In this document: piece by piece, positions 8,909 to 16,981 of the stretch
Position numbering within the stretch: the first letter of the stretch is position 1
Layout of the letters: each line of letters opens with the position of its first letter
DNA from: SB11 sp965249955
Lineage (GTDB): Bacteria > Bacteroidota > Bacteroidia > UBA8524
Assembly: GCA_965249955.1 (NCBI GenBank)
Contig: OZ252261.1
Span: 620,001 to 684,000, forward strand
DNA length: 64,000 nt
Reading direction: 5' to 3'
Notes under the pieces: generated by a model
What the model saw: the letters and a program-made list of their open reading frames with translations, nothing else
Database searches by the model: none
Told to the model about the DNA's origin: nothing
Made by a program: the position numbers and the translations under genes

Positions 8909-10288
8909 ATGTACGAATCTCCCATAAGAGAACCACTTGTAACGGGTGGAAAAACGGTAGCCGATGTAACTGCCGACATTTGCCGCCCTATGGAAAACAA
9001 GCCCACCAAAGCATGGTGGATTGGGTTCATCATTTCGGTAATATGTTTAGGTATTTTAGGCTGGAACCTATGGACCTCTTCCACTGTTGGTTTGGGTTTG
9101 TGGGGTATAAACAAAACAGTAGGTTGGGCTTGGGATATTACCAACTTCGTGTTCTGGGTAGGTATTGGTCACGCCGGTACCCTTATATCAGCAATTCTTT
9201 TGCTGTTCCGTCAAAAATGGAGAATGTCAATCAACCGTTCGGCTGAGGCGATGACCATTTTTGCGGTAATGTGTGCGGCAATATTTCCTTTGTTTCACAT
9301 GGGTAGGGTTTGGATTGGTCCTTATTGGGCTTTACCACTTCCCAACGCATTTGGTTCACTTTGGGTAAACTTTAACTCTCCCCTACTTTGGGACGTATTT
9401 GCAATATCAACATACTTCTCAGTATCATTATTGTTTTGGTACTTAGGTCTTATTCCTGATATCGCTTCAGTACGTGACCGTGCTACCACTAAAGTGCGCA
9501 AATTTATGTACCACTTCTTCGCTATGGGCTGGGATGGTAGTGTACGTACTTGGGCTCGCTACGAGGTAGTATCGCTAATATTAGCAGGTATATCAACTCC
9601 ACTGGTACTTTCGGTACACACCATTGTATCTATGGACTTTGCTACATCATTAGTACCGGGTTGGCACACTACCATCTTCCCTCCATACTTTGTGGCGGGT
9701 GCAATCTTCTCTGGTTTTGGTATGGTGCTTACGCTGCTAATTATAGTACGTAAAGTGATGAACTACGAGAGCTACATTACCACAGGACACTTGGATGCCA
9801 TGTGCCGTGTAGTAATGCTAACAGGTTCTATAGTAGGTGTTGCATACATTACAGAGTTTTTTATCGCTTGGTACTCAGGCGTACAATACGAGCAATACGC
9901 GTTCCTTAACCGTATGAGTGGTGAGTACTGGTGGGCATACTGGACAATGATGTCTTGTAACTTGCTAGCACCTCAAGTATTTTGGTTTAAATGGGCACGT
10001 ACTACACCTTGGTTTATCTTTATTATGTCGATAATAGTGAATATAGGTATGTGGTTCGAGCGTTTTGTAATCATAGTAACTTCACTTCACCGTGATTATT
10101 TGCCTTCAAGCTGGGTAATGTATTATCCAACAGCTACTGAAGTAGGAATATTTGTAGGTTCGTTTGGTTTATTCTTCACTTGCTTCTTCTTGTTTTGCAG
10201 GTTCTTACCTGTAATAAACATGGCTGAGGTGAAAGCAATATTGCCTCCGACTAAAAAACATAACGATAGCGATAATCACTCACACTAA
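8909..10288 (+). CDS. actC: alternative complex III subunit ActC: NrfD-like quinol-binding membrane protein
   Basis: A 459-residue integral membrane protein of the NrfD/PsrC family with about ten hydrophobic helices. In alternative complex III this subunit carries the quinol site and works with ActB. Typical blocks are visible: WVGIGHAGTLISAILLLFRQKWR, SINRSAEAMT, MGRVWIGPYW and WFERFVIIVTSLHRDYLPSSW. The N-terminal YESPIREPLVTGG is also characteristic of Bacteroidota ActC. Length is normal. It sits 53 bases after actB. Confidence 0.93.
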   Translation: MYESPIREPLVTGGKTVADVTADICRPMENKPTKAWWIGFIISVICLGILGWNLWTSSTVGLGLWGINKTVGWAWDITNFVFWVGIGHAGTLISAILLLFRQKWRMSINRSAEAMTIFAVMCAAIFPLFHMGRVWIGPYWALPLPNAFGSLWVNFNSPLLWDVFAISTYFSVSLLFWYLGLIPDIASVRDRATTKVRKFMYHFFAMGWDGSVRTWARYEVVSLILAGISTPLVLSVHTIVSMDFATSLVPGWHTTIFPPYFVAGAIFSGFGMVLTLLIIVRKVMNYESYITTGHLDAMCRVVMLTGSIVGVAYITEFFIAWYSGVQYEQYAFLNRMSGEYWWAYWTMMSCNLLAPQVFWFKWARTTPWFIFIMSIIVNIGMWFERFVIIVTSLHRDYLPSSWVMYYPTATEVGIFVGSFGLFFTCFFLFCRFLPVINMAEVKAILPPTKKHNDSDNHSH

Positions 10289-10305
10289 TTAGTAAACAGC
10301 AGGCA

Positions 10306-10842
10306 ATGAGCAAAAAGAGTAATAATATGTTGTACGGCGTTTATGATGATGCCGATCAATTCCTAAAATCTGCTTACAAGATGAAGGATATGGGAGTAGC
10401 TATGGAAGATTGCTACACACCTCACCCTGTTCACGGTATCGAAAAAGCAATGGATATTAAACGTACCCGTCTTACTATAGGTGCATTTATTTGTGGTTCT
10501 TTGGGTGCTATATCAGCGGTTTCATTAGAAATGTTCACTAACATTTTCGACTTTCCAATGAACATTGGTGGTAAGCCTAACGATGGCTATATGCCTTCTT
10601 TTATACCTGTAACTTTTGAGCTTACCATATTGTTTACCGCTTTTGGTATGATGATATTGTTCTTCTATCGTAACCGTATGGTACATGGTCAGCGTGAAAA
10701 ATTGGTTGACTTACGCCAAACTGATGATTTGTATATCATTTCTATAAATATGGATAAACAAAAATTGGGGCGTGATGAGTTGGGTAATGTGTTGAAACAA
10801 AACGGAGCGATTGATATACGCGAGAAAGGAGTTAGCAAATGA
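10306..10842 (+). CDS. actD: alternative complex III subunit ActD (DUF3341)
   Basis: A 178-residue protein with an N-terminal soluble part (YGVYDDADQFLKSAYKMKDMG), two transmembrane helices (around 50-75 and 100-122) and a cytosolic C-terminal part. This is the DUF3341 layout of ActD, a small structural subunit of alternative complex III. It starts 17 bases after actC and its TGA overlaps the actE start by four bases (ATGA), indicating translational coupling. Confidence 0.92.
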   Translation: MSKKSNNMLYGVYDDADQFLKSAYKMKDMGVAMEDCYTPHPVHGIEKAMDIKRTRLTIGAFICGSLGAISAVSLEMFTNIFDFPMNIGGKPNDGYMPSFIPVTFELTILFTAFGMMILFFYRNRMVHGQREKLVDLRQTDDLYIISINMDKQKLGRDELGNVLKQNGAIDIREKGVSK

Positions 10843-11489
10843 AAAAAACTATCTTAAAATATATACTGCCTTCATTGGGCTTAGCTTTGATGCTTCAAAG
10901 TTGTGGCACTGCAGGTGGTGATAACCCAGGCGTTGAGTATGCCCCTGATATGTATGTATCAAAAGGCTACGAACCCATGAGTCAATTGGCCGACAAAGTT
11001 TATATGATTGTTGGTGTTAGTGGTAAAGAAAGAATGCTTACTACAGATGGTAAAGCCATGCGCGAACCTGTGCAAGGTACTATACCTCGTGATTTAACAT
11101 TTGAAGCAGGCCATAGTTATATGAACAACTACTTGGCTATGCAATACCCGTTTACAAATAGTTTGGCGGGAAAAGATTCAGCACAAAAAATGCTAAAAAA
11201 CCCTATTCCATTAACGGAAACAACTTTAGCATACGGTAAAAAATTATTTAACCGTACCTGTGCACCATGCCACGGTATTGATGGTTTAGGAAAAGGTACT
11301 GTTTCAGTAAAATTCCCGCCCAACAATATTCCATCATACAAATCAGGCAGGATACAAGCTTTGTCTGACGGTGGAATGTACCATACCATTACCTACGGGT
11401 TAAACCTTATGGGTTCATACGCATCGGTATTAACACCCGAAGAGCGTTGGCAAGTTATTCATTACGTAAACTATTTAAAAAACAACTAA
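10839..11489 (+). CDS. actE: alternative complex III subunit ActE: monohaem cytochrome c lipoprotein
   Basis: A 216-residue exported cytochrome. The signal peptide ends in the lipobox LQSC (about residues 18-21), so it should be anchored by a lipidated cysteine. One haem motif, CAPCH, lies near residue 146 followed by the class I pattern GIDGLGKG; the sixth ligand is probably a Met in LMGSYASVLTPEERW. The position between actD and actF and the length fit ActE. Its start overlaps the actD stop by four bases. Confidence 0.93.
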   Translation: MKKTILKYILPSLGLALMLQSCGTAGGDNPGVEYAPDMYVSKGYEPMSQLADKVYMIVGVSGKERMLTTDGKAMREPVQGTIPRDLTFEAGHSYMNNYLAMQYPFTNSLAGKDSAQKMLKNPIPLTETTLAYGKKLFNRTCAPCHGIDGLGKGTVSVKFPPNNIPSYKSGRIQALSDGGMYHTITYGLNLMGSYASVLTPEERWQVIHYVNYLKNN

Positions 11490-11496
11490 TCCTGCA

Positions 11497-12918
11497 ATGG
11501 CACATACCGAACTAGTACAAATAGCTGATGAAAGATATGTGATGAGTCCCCGCACCAAAATGTGGATTGGGGTACTCATAATAGTGGGCATAGTGCTTAC
11601 TACTGCCGGTATCTTTATGCACAAATCAGGAGCCGGACATCACGAAACAAATACAACTGTTGTTGAAGAACATGGCGGTCACCACGGTGATGCACATGCT
11701 ACTAAAGCAGCAACAGCGGCACACGATAATCACGCTGAAGAAACACATAACGAAGGTAATGCAGCTGCAACAGAAGGACACGGTCACGAAGCAGCATCTG
11801 CACACCACGCAGATGTACCTTGGACTGCTCGTTTGTGGAGTAACTTACTTATAAACAGTTGGTTCTTTTTCCTTTTGGCTGTAATAGGCACATTTTTTAT
11901 AGCTGTTAATCGTCTTGCCAATGCAGGTTGGTCAGCAGGTTTAATGCGTATACCCGAAGCAATGGGTACTTTCCTCCCTTTTGCTTTAGTATTGCTTCTT
12001 ATACCTATTGCTTTTGGAGCACAAGACTTATACCACTGGATGCACGAAGGTATTACCGACAAAGCTAGCGAACATTACGATGCTATTATTGATGGTAAAT
12101 CAGGTTTCCTTAACTCAGGTATGTTATATGGGGCAACCATTGGTTTTTCTGTAATATTCATCCTGTTTACTATGGCTATTCGCAAACAATCGCTTAAAGA
12201 AGACGAAGCCGAAGCGGGTGAACTAAAACACTTTAAAAAGTCAATTCGCTATTCAGCACAGTTTACCTTCCTATTTGCCTTCTTATTCTCTATCCTTAGT
12301 TGGTTAGTAGTAATGTCGGTTGATGTTCACTGGTTCTCTACTATATTCTCTGTATACAACTTTGCAACAGGTTTTGTATCAGGTATAGCAGTAATGACTT
12401 TAACCGTAGTATTCCTTAAATCTCAAGGTTACCTTTCATTTATCAATGAAGATGTAATGCACGATTTGGGTAAATACATGTTTGCTTTCAGTATTTTCTG
12501 GACGTATATCTGGTTATCTCAATACCTATTGATATGGTATGCTAATATTCCTGAAGAAGTAACTTACTATACTGCACGTTTTAATGGCCCGTATAGCTTC
12601 CATTTTTGGACAAACATTGCTTTGTGTTTCTTCTTCCCTTTCATTTGGTTTATGACACGTAATAACAAACGTAAACCAATGCCACTGGTTATAGGTGCTG
12701 TTGTAATATTAGTAGGTCACTGGAGTGGCGTATACATGATGGTTACCCCTGGTGTTATGCAAGAAACAGGTTCAATTGGCTTACTTGAAATTGGTATGCC
12801 AATGATATTTACCGGTTTGTTTATGTATGTATTACTTACTTCGTTAAGCAAAGCCAACTTGTTCCCAAAAAATCACCCATACTTGCAAGAAACTGTTCAC
12901 CACGATGTGGGTGCATAA
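11497..12918 (+). CDS. actF: alternative complex III subunit ActF with a His-rich periplasmic insertion
   Basis: A 473-residue membrane protein with about ten hydrophobic helices, the last core subunit of alternative complex III and homologous in fold to ActC. Blocks such as DVHWFSTIFSVYNFATGFVSG and FWTYIWLSQYLLIWYANIPEE are typical. After the first helix (about 22-42) there is an unusual low-complexity stretch to about residue 110 containing 13 histidines (for example GHHETN, HGGHHGDAH, GHGHEA). This could bind metal ions; that is inference. The gene begins seven bases after actE and is followed by a strong terminator. No cytochrome oxidase genes follow within the window. Confidence 0.92.
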   Translation: MAHTELVQIADERYVMSPRTKMWIGVLIIVGIVLTTAGIFMHKSGAGHHETNTTVVEEHGGHHGDAHATKAATAAHDNHAEETHNEGNAAATEGHGHEAASAHHADVPWTARLWSNLLINSWFFFLLAVIGTFFIAVNRLANAGWSAGLMRIPEAMGTFLPFALVLLLIPIAFGAQDLYHWMHEGITDKASEHYDAIIDGKSGFLNSGMLYGATIGFSVIFILFTMAIRKQSLKEDEAEAGELKHFKKSIRYSAQFTFLFAFLFSILSWLVVMSVDVHWFSTIFSVYNFATGFVSGIAVMTLTVVFLKSQGYLSFINEDVMHDLGKYMFAFSIFWTYIWLSQYLLIWYANIPEEVTYYTARFNGPYSFHFWTNIALCFFFPFIWFMTRNNKRKPMPLVIGAVVILVGHWSGVYMMVTPGVMQETGSIGLLEIGMPMIFTGLFMYVLLTSLSKANLFPKNHPYLQETVHHDVGA

Positions 12919-12944
12919 TTTGTAATTTATTTTGTATAGAATAT

Positions 12945-12975
12945 AAAATGCCCGCAAATGCGGGCATTTTTTTTT
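12945..12975 (+). terminator. intrinsic terminator of the act operon
   Basis: A GC-rich hairpin (ATGCCCGC paired with GCGGGCAT, extended by A:T pairs) is followed by a run of nine or more T residues, 26 bases after the actF stop. Textbook Rho-independent terminator. Confidence 0.92.
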
Positions 12976-13231
12976 GACCTTATATTCATTTTGCATTGGG
13001 AATAAAAACCAACAGGTAATCTGCCCCAGCCTTAGTCACTATTTATCTACACACAAGCCTTTTATGAAGAGATGAGAGGTATTCCTGCGAAGTCAGGAGT
13101 CTTGTTCATTCAAGTACCTATGCTTGAAGTTCACTCTTATTCTAGTCCACTTTAAATATTATTTGCAGCGGAACACTACTAAACACTATCCCAAAGCAGG
13201 GACACTTTGAGCAACAGGGTAATGTTATAGT
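12976..13231. other. non-coding spacer between act operon terminator and the next leftward gene's terminator
   Basis: No open frame of useful length, no RNA gene and no clear repeat was seen here. It separates two convergent transcription units, each of which ends in its own hairpin. Confidence 0.6.
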
Positions 13232-13270
13232 AAAAAACAATGCGGAACAGGCAAAAGCCTGTTCCGCATT
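13232..13270 (-). terminator. intrinsic terminator of the lipoprotein gene
   Basis: Perfect 14-nt arms (AATGCGGAACAGGC and its complement) around an AAAA loop. Read leftwards the hairpin is followed by GTTTTTTA. It lies 27 bases past the stop of the leftward lipoprotein gene. Confidence 0.9.
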
Positions 13271-13296
13271 ATAAACTGCTAAATAACAGTTAAATC

Positions 13297-13683
13297 TTAT
13301 TTTAAAGTACGTTTAGTATTTAGCCTGCCATCGCACAAATCCACCTCAATAGGTTTACTATCAAATACTGATATTGAAGCCAAAAAGCCCAAAGCCTTAA
13401 AGCTAAAATCTAAAGAAGTATCTTTTTCTTGGTATTCTTCGCTAACAACTAAGCGTATTTTATAAGTGCTATCAACTTTGTCTAGCTGTATACTTGTTTC
13501 TTTATCATCACTTAAATACCCCATTTCTTTTAAAAAGGCACCTGCCTTATCGGCTTGCTCTTCAGTAATATTTTCAGTGTAGTACAAAGAACCTTTTCCA
13601 AAGGTTTTCTTTTTTCCGTAGTTGTTGCAAGCAGCCAAAAATGTAGCTACAATAGCCAATAGTATTAGTCCCTTTTTAATCAT
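13297..13683 (-). CDS. small lipoprotein of unknown function
   Basis: A 128-residue protein with a signal peptide and lipobox LAAC (Cys about residue 19), followed by a basic patch (NNYGKKKTFGKG). The mature part is short and polar, with alternating hydrophobic residues in SIQLDKVDSTYKIRLVV suggesting beta strands. The family is not recognised. It is probably membrane-anchored in the periplasm or outer membrane. It has its own terminator and appears to be monocistronic. Confidence 0.75.
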   Translation of the reverse strand: MIKKGLILLAIVATFLAACNNYGKKKTFGKGSLYYTENITEEQADKAGAFLKEMGYLSDDKETSIQLDKVDSTYKIRLVVSEEYQEKDTSLDFSFKALGFLASISVFDSKPIEVDLCDGRLNTKRTLK

Positions 13684-13766
13684 AATTTTAGTGTTTATAG
13701 GTTATTTATGAACAAGTTAATACGTCTTAATCAATTAAAGATGAAAAAAGTAAATGAAAAATATGA

Positions 13767-14345
13767 TTACCCTTTAAAGTCTTGATTAAAGCATCGGCGG
13801 CAGCGTGGCTCGTAGCTTTCTTTTTCACCTAACAGCACCTGACTGTTTTCTTTAGAAGTTCGAAAAGAATGCGTTGCCGAATCACCACATTTCATACAAA
13901 TTGCGTGTACTTTGGTAACAAACTCAGCTTGAGCCATCAAATTAGGCATAGGGCCAAAAGGCTGCGCACGATAATCCATGTCTAAACCTGCAGCAATAAC
14001 TCTAATACCCTTTGCAGCCAACTGGGCGCAAACATTGGGTAATTCTTTATCAAAAAACTGAGCTTCGTCTACCCCTATCACTTCGGCATCACCTGCCATC
14101 AATAATATATTTAATGATGAATCAACAGGAGTCGAGCGTATCTCATTAGCATTGTGCGATACAATATTGTCTTCATGGTAGCGCACATCAGTAAGTGGTT
14201 TAAAAATTTCAACCTTTTGATGCGCAAACTGGGCACGTTTAAGCCTTCGGATAAGTTCCTCAGTTTTACCGCTAAACATACACCCACATATTACCTCTAT
14301 CCAACCCCTCTGGCGGTCACGATTTCCTATCGGCTCTATAAACAT
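13767..14345 (-). CDS. tdk: thymidine kinase (type II)
   Basis: A 192-residue cytosolic enzyme that phosphorylates thymidine to dTMP with ATP for nucleotide salvage. The P-loop is CGCMFSGKTEEL (about 20-31), the Walker B/DEAQ motif is GVDEAQFF, and the lasso/zinc region has CMKCG and CRRC as the paired zinc ligands near the C-terminus. ATYSFR-like HSFR is present. Length and motif order match type II thymidine kinases. It diverges from the next gene with a roughly 120-base spacer. Confidence 0.95.
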   Translation of the reverse strand: MFIEPIGNRDRQRGWIEVICGCMFSGKTEELIRRLKRAQFAHQKVEIFKPLTDVRYHEDNIVSHNANEIRSTPVDSSLNILLMAGDAEVIGVDEAQFFDKELPNVCAQLAAKGIRVIAAGLDMDYRAQPFGPMPNLMAQAEFVTKVHAICMKCGDSATHSFRTSKENSQVLLGEKESYEPRCRRCFNQDFKG

Positions 14346-14437
14346 ACTTTCTTTGCCCTGTTACAGTTTAATAATTATACACACACAATGGTGCAATACT
14401 TGCACCGCATTTTAACGTGCCCTAAACCCCTTAGGGC

Positions 14438-14445
14438 TATATTTG
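14438..14445 (+). promoter_or_regulatory. candidate -7 promoter element
   Basis: TATATTTG lies 19 bases before the ATG of the Pro/Val/Glu-rich gene and directly after a small hairpin (GCCCTAA / TTAGGGC, 14419-14437). No TTG is found at the ideal -33 distance. Confidence 0.5.
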
Positions 14446-14464
14446 AAACGCAAAATAATTGAAA

Positions 14465-15394
14465 ATGAGCAATAGGACTGAACTGCACGACAAAATTCAA
14501 CAAATTACTGCTAAGATAATAGACCTAAACAACCAATTTGCCCAAGCAAAACACCTGAGCCAGTTGGATATTGACTTGCTTCGCCGCTATACGGTAGATT
14601 TATATGATGCAATGCAAGGGCTAAAAGTGGAAGAAAATACACAACCTGTGGTTACTGCACCTACGCCCCAAAAAATACAGCCCCCTGTACAAGAGGTAAA
14701 AAAAGAAGTACCCCCAACTATTGTAGCTAACGAGCCTAAAATAGTAAGTACTCCTTTACCTCCAAAACAAGAAATACCAAAGCCTGAACCAATACCTGTA
14801 CCTACCCCAATAGCCGAGCCTGTTGTAGAAGCTCCTGTGGTAGAGCAACCAAAAGTTCAAGCGCCCATTGTAGTTGAGGAAAAGAAAATAGATACTCCTG
14901 TGGTTGAACCGCCAAAAGTGGAAACACCAGTGGTGGTAGAGGAGAAGAAAATTGAAACGCCTGTACCGGTTGTTGAGGAGAAAAAGATTGAAGAGCCTAT
15001 GGCTACACCTCCGCCTGTACCTCCAGTTACTCCTCCACCTATAACTAAGCCCGTTGCTACTGCACCTACGGTAGAAGTGGAGGAAACCAAAGAATCATCG
15101 CTAAACGACCGTTTGCACAAACCCGAGGGCAGCGACCTTGCATCGAAGTTGCAACAAACGCCTATACACGATTTGAAAAAGGCCATAAGCATTAACAAGA
15201 AGTTTGAGTTTATTAACCAATTGTTTGATGGCGACCACGAATCGTATACAAAATCGGTACACTATATCAACGGATTAAACAGCGGGCACGATGCTACTAT
15301 GTTTTTTAATAACTTGAAACGTGAGTATGCCTGGGACGAGGAAAACAAATTGTTTTTAGAGTTTTCTGATTTGGTGCGCCGTAGGTTTATGTAA
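14465..15394 (+). CDS. Pro/Val/Glu-rich linker protein with conserved helical ends, unknown function
   Basis: About 309 residues in three parts. An N-terminal helix-rich segment (residues 1-60, predicted coiled coil, ITAKIIDLNNQFAQ) is followed by a long low-complexity linker rich in P, V and E with repeats of the type VVEEKKIETP (about 60-205). A folded C-terminal part of about 100 residues (HDLKKAISINKKFEFINQLF... EYAWDEENKLFLEFSDLVRRR) closes it. There is no signal peptide, so a cytoplasmic location is likely. The C-terminal block is a pattern seen in conserved Bacteroidota proteins of unknown role. An in-frame TTG two codons upstream was not used. Confidence 0.8.
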   Translation: MSNRTELHDKIQQITAKIIDLNNQFAQAKHLSQLDIDLLRRYTVDLYDAMQGLKVEENTQPVVTAPTPQKIQPPVQEVKKEVPPTIVANEPKIVSTPLPPKQEIPKPEPIPVPTPIAEPVVEAPVVEQPKVQAPIVVEEKKIDTPVVEPPKVETPVVVEEKKIETPVPVVEEKKIEEPMATPPPVPPVTPPPITKPVATAPTVEVEETKESSLNDRLHKPEGSDLASKLQQTPIHDLKKAISINKKFEFINQLFDGDHESYTKSVHYINGLNSGHDATMFFNNLKREYAWDEENKLFLEFSDLVRRRFM

Positions 15395-15431
15395 CTAAGG
15401 TGCTTTTAGCCTTTAGCTATTGGCAGTATAT

Positions 15432-16202
15432 TTAAACGTCAAAAATAGCAGCTACGTTAGCGGTTGTAATAGCAGCTATTTCTTCTTGACTAATATCTTT
15501 TAGTTCAGCTAGTTTTTGAGCTATATTTAAAATATAGGCACTTTCGTTTCGCTTGCCTCTGTAGGGTACTGGGGCTAAATATGGCGAGTCGGTTTCAAAA
15601 ACAATATGCCTTAAGTCTATGGGAGCTAATACTTCACCCAAATTTGAGTTTTTAAAGGTGAGTACGCCACCAATACCCAGATGGAAGCCTAAACCTATAA
15701 TTTGTTCGGCTTGCTGTGTTGTTCCTCCAAAACAATGGAAAACACCTCGTGCTCCTTTTAGCTCAGGCATACTAAGTAATTCAATAGCCTCATCGGTTGC
15801 CTCACGGGTATGTATTGATAAAGGTAAGTTTAGCTCAATAGACCATTTTGTTTGCTGTATAAAGGCAGTTTTTTGTTGCGGGTAAAAGGTTTTATCCCAA
15901 TACAAATCCAAGCCCATTTCGCCTACACCGTAGTATTTGTAGTTGCTAAACAGTTCTTTCTCTACTAAAGCCAACTCGGTTTCAAAATCATCTTTCACGC
16001 TACACGGGTGCAAACCCATCATAGGGTAGCAATTATCAGGATACCGGGCACAAAGATTTTTCATGCCTTGCAACGATGTGCTATCAATATTGGGCAGTAA
16101 TATTTTTGTTACTCCATTCTTAAAAGCCCTTTGCAACATTTCATCACGGTCGGCATCAAACTCCTCAGCATATAAGTGCGTGTGTGTATCTACCAATTGC
16201 AT
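15432..16202 (-). CDS. TatD-family metal-dependent DNase
   Basis: A 256-residue TIM-barrel hydrolase of the TatD/YcfH family, cytosolic, implicated in DNA 3' exonuclease and quality-control roles. Metal-ligand motifs are in place: DTHTH at the N-terminus, GEMGLD (Glu), SIHTRE (His), GVFHCFGG (His) and ETDSPYLAP (Asp). The ATG overlaps the stop of the upstream echA-like gene as TAATG, so the two are translationally coupled; the longer TTG start two codons upstream was rejected for this reason. Confidence 0.93.
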   Translation of the reverse strand: MQLVDTHTHLYAEEFDADRDEMLQRAFKNGVTKILLPNIDSTSLQGMKNLCARYPDNCYPMMGLHPCSVKDDFETELALVEKELFSNYKYYGVGEMGLDLYWDKTFYPQQKTAFIQQTKWSIELNLPLSIHTREATDEAIELLSMPELKGARGVFHCFGGTTQQAEQIIGLGFHLGIGGVLTFKNSNLGEVLAPIDLRHIVFETDSPYLAPVPYRGKRNESAYILNIAQKLAELKDISQEEIAAITTANVAAIFDV

Positions 16203-16981
16203 TACCAAGTCAGCTTTTCTTTAGTTAAAAATGAGTTTATCCCTCTTTTGCAATCGTCGGTAGCACGGGCGTTGGCATTCATTCGGGCGGCATATTCCAA
16301 ACCCTCTTCAACGCTAAGGTGCTGTACTTCGGCAATCATCTCCTTCACCAATGCTATCGATTGCCCCGATGCCTCGTTGCACAACTTAGTAGCAAACTCT
16401 AGCACTTCGCTATCAATCGTTTCTTTAGTACTGATAAAGTTTATCAAGCCAAAGTTTTTAGCTTCATCTGCCGTAATTATTTTACCTGTAAGTAAAAGCT
16501 CGCGGGCTTTACCCTCCCCTATTTTGCGCAATAAAAACACTTTTACCAAAGCAGGCACAAAACCAATTTTAACTTCGGTATAGCCGTATTTGGCTTCGGG
16601 TATACTGAAACTAATATCGCACAAAGTAGCTAAACCGCAGCCGCCAGCTAGTGCATGGCCTTGTATTTTGCCAATTACTGCTTTTTTGTGGGTGTATATT
16701 TGCAAAAACAACCCCATTAGGTGTTGGCTATCTTGCAAATTCTCATCGTAGGTATTGTTTTGCAGTTGTTGCAAGTAGGCCAAATCAGCCCCAGCACAAA
16801 AAGCCTCACCGTTGGCTTGCAACACTATCACTTTACAGTTTTCGTCGTTCTCAGCCTGTGTAAATGCGTTTTTAAGAGCCGTTACCATCTCGGCATTCAA
16901 GGCATTGCGTTTCTCAGGTCTGTTTAGGGTAATATACCCTATTCTATTTTCGGTATGGTAGTTTACCAATGTTTCACTCAT
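16202..16981 (-). CDS. enoyl-CoA hydratase/isomerase (crotonase) family protein
   Basis: A 259-residue crotonase-fold enzyme, cytosolic, acting on an acyl-CoA thioester; a methylglutaconyl-CoA-hydratase-like role is possible but not proven. The oxyanion-hole blocks GEAFCAGADL (about 57-66) and HALAGGCGLATLCD (about 106-119) are present, as is the catalytic-Glu region YTEVKIGFVPA. Its start overlaps the end of comEC by eight bases and its stop overlaps tatD, giving a tightly coupled three-gene operon. Confidence 0.93.
   Translation of the reverse strand: MSETLVNYHTENRIGYITLNRPEKRNALNAEMVTALKNAFTQAENDENCKVIVLQANGEAFCAGADLAYLQQLQNNTYDENLQDSQHLMGLFLQIYTHKKAVIGKIQGHALAGGCGLATLCDISFSIPEAKYGYTEVKIGFVPALVKVFLLRKIGEGKARELLLTGKIITADEAKNFGLINFISTKETIDSEVLEFATKLCNEASGQSIALVKEMIAEVQHLSVEEGLEYAARMNANARATDDCKRGINSFLTKEKLTW

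Noticed and set aside
11626..11854. Frames antisense to or overlapping the ActF His-rich insertion as separate genes
   Set aside because: They are shadows of a low-complexity coding stretch and show no start context.
14857..15198. Long frame opposite the Pro/Val/Glu linker, rich in Ser, Thr and Gly
   Set aside because: Complement of a low-complexity repeat; no start signal and no family pattern.
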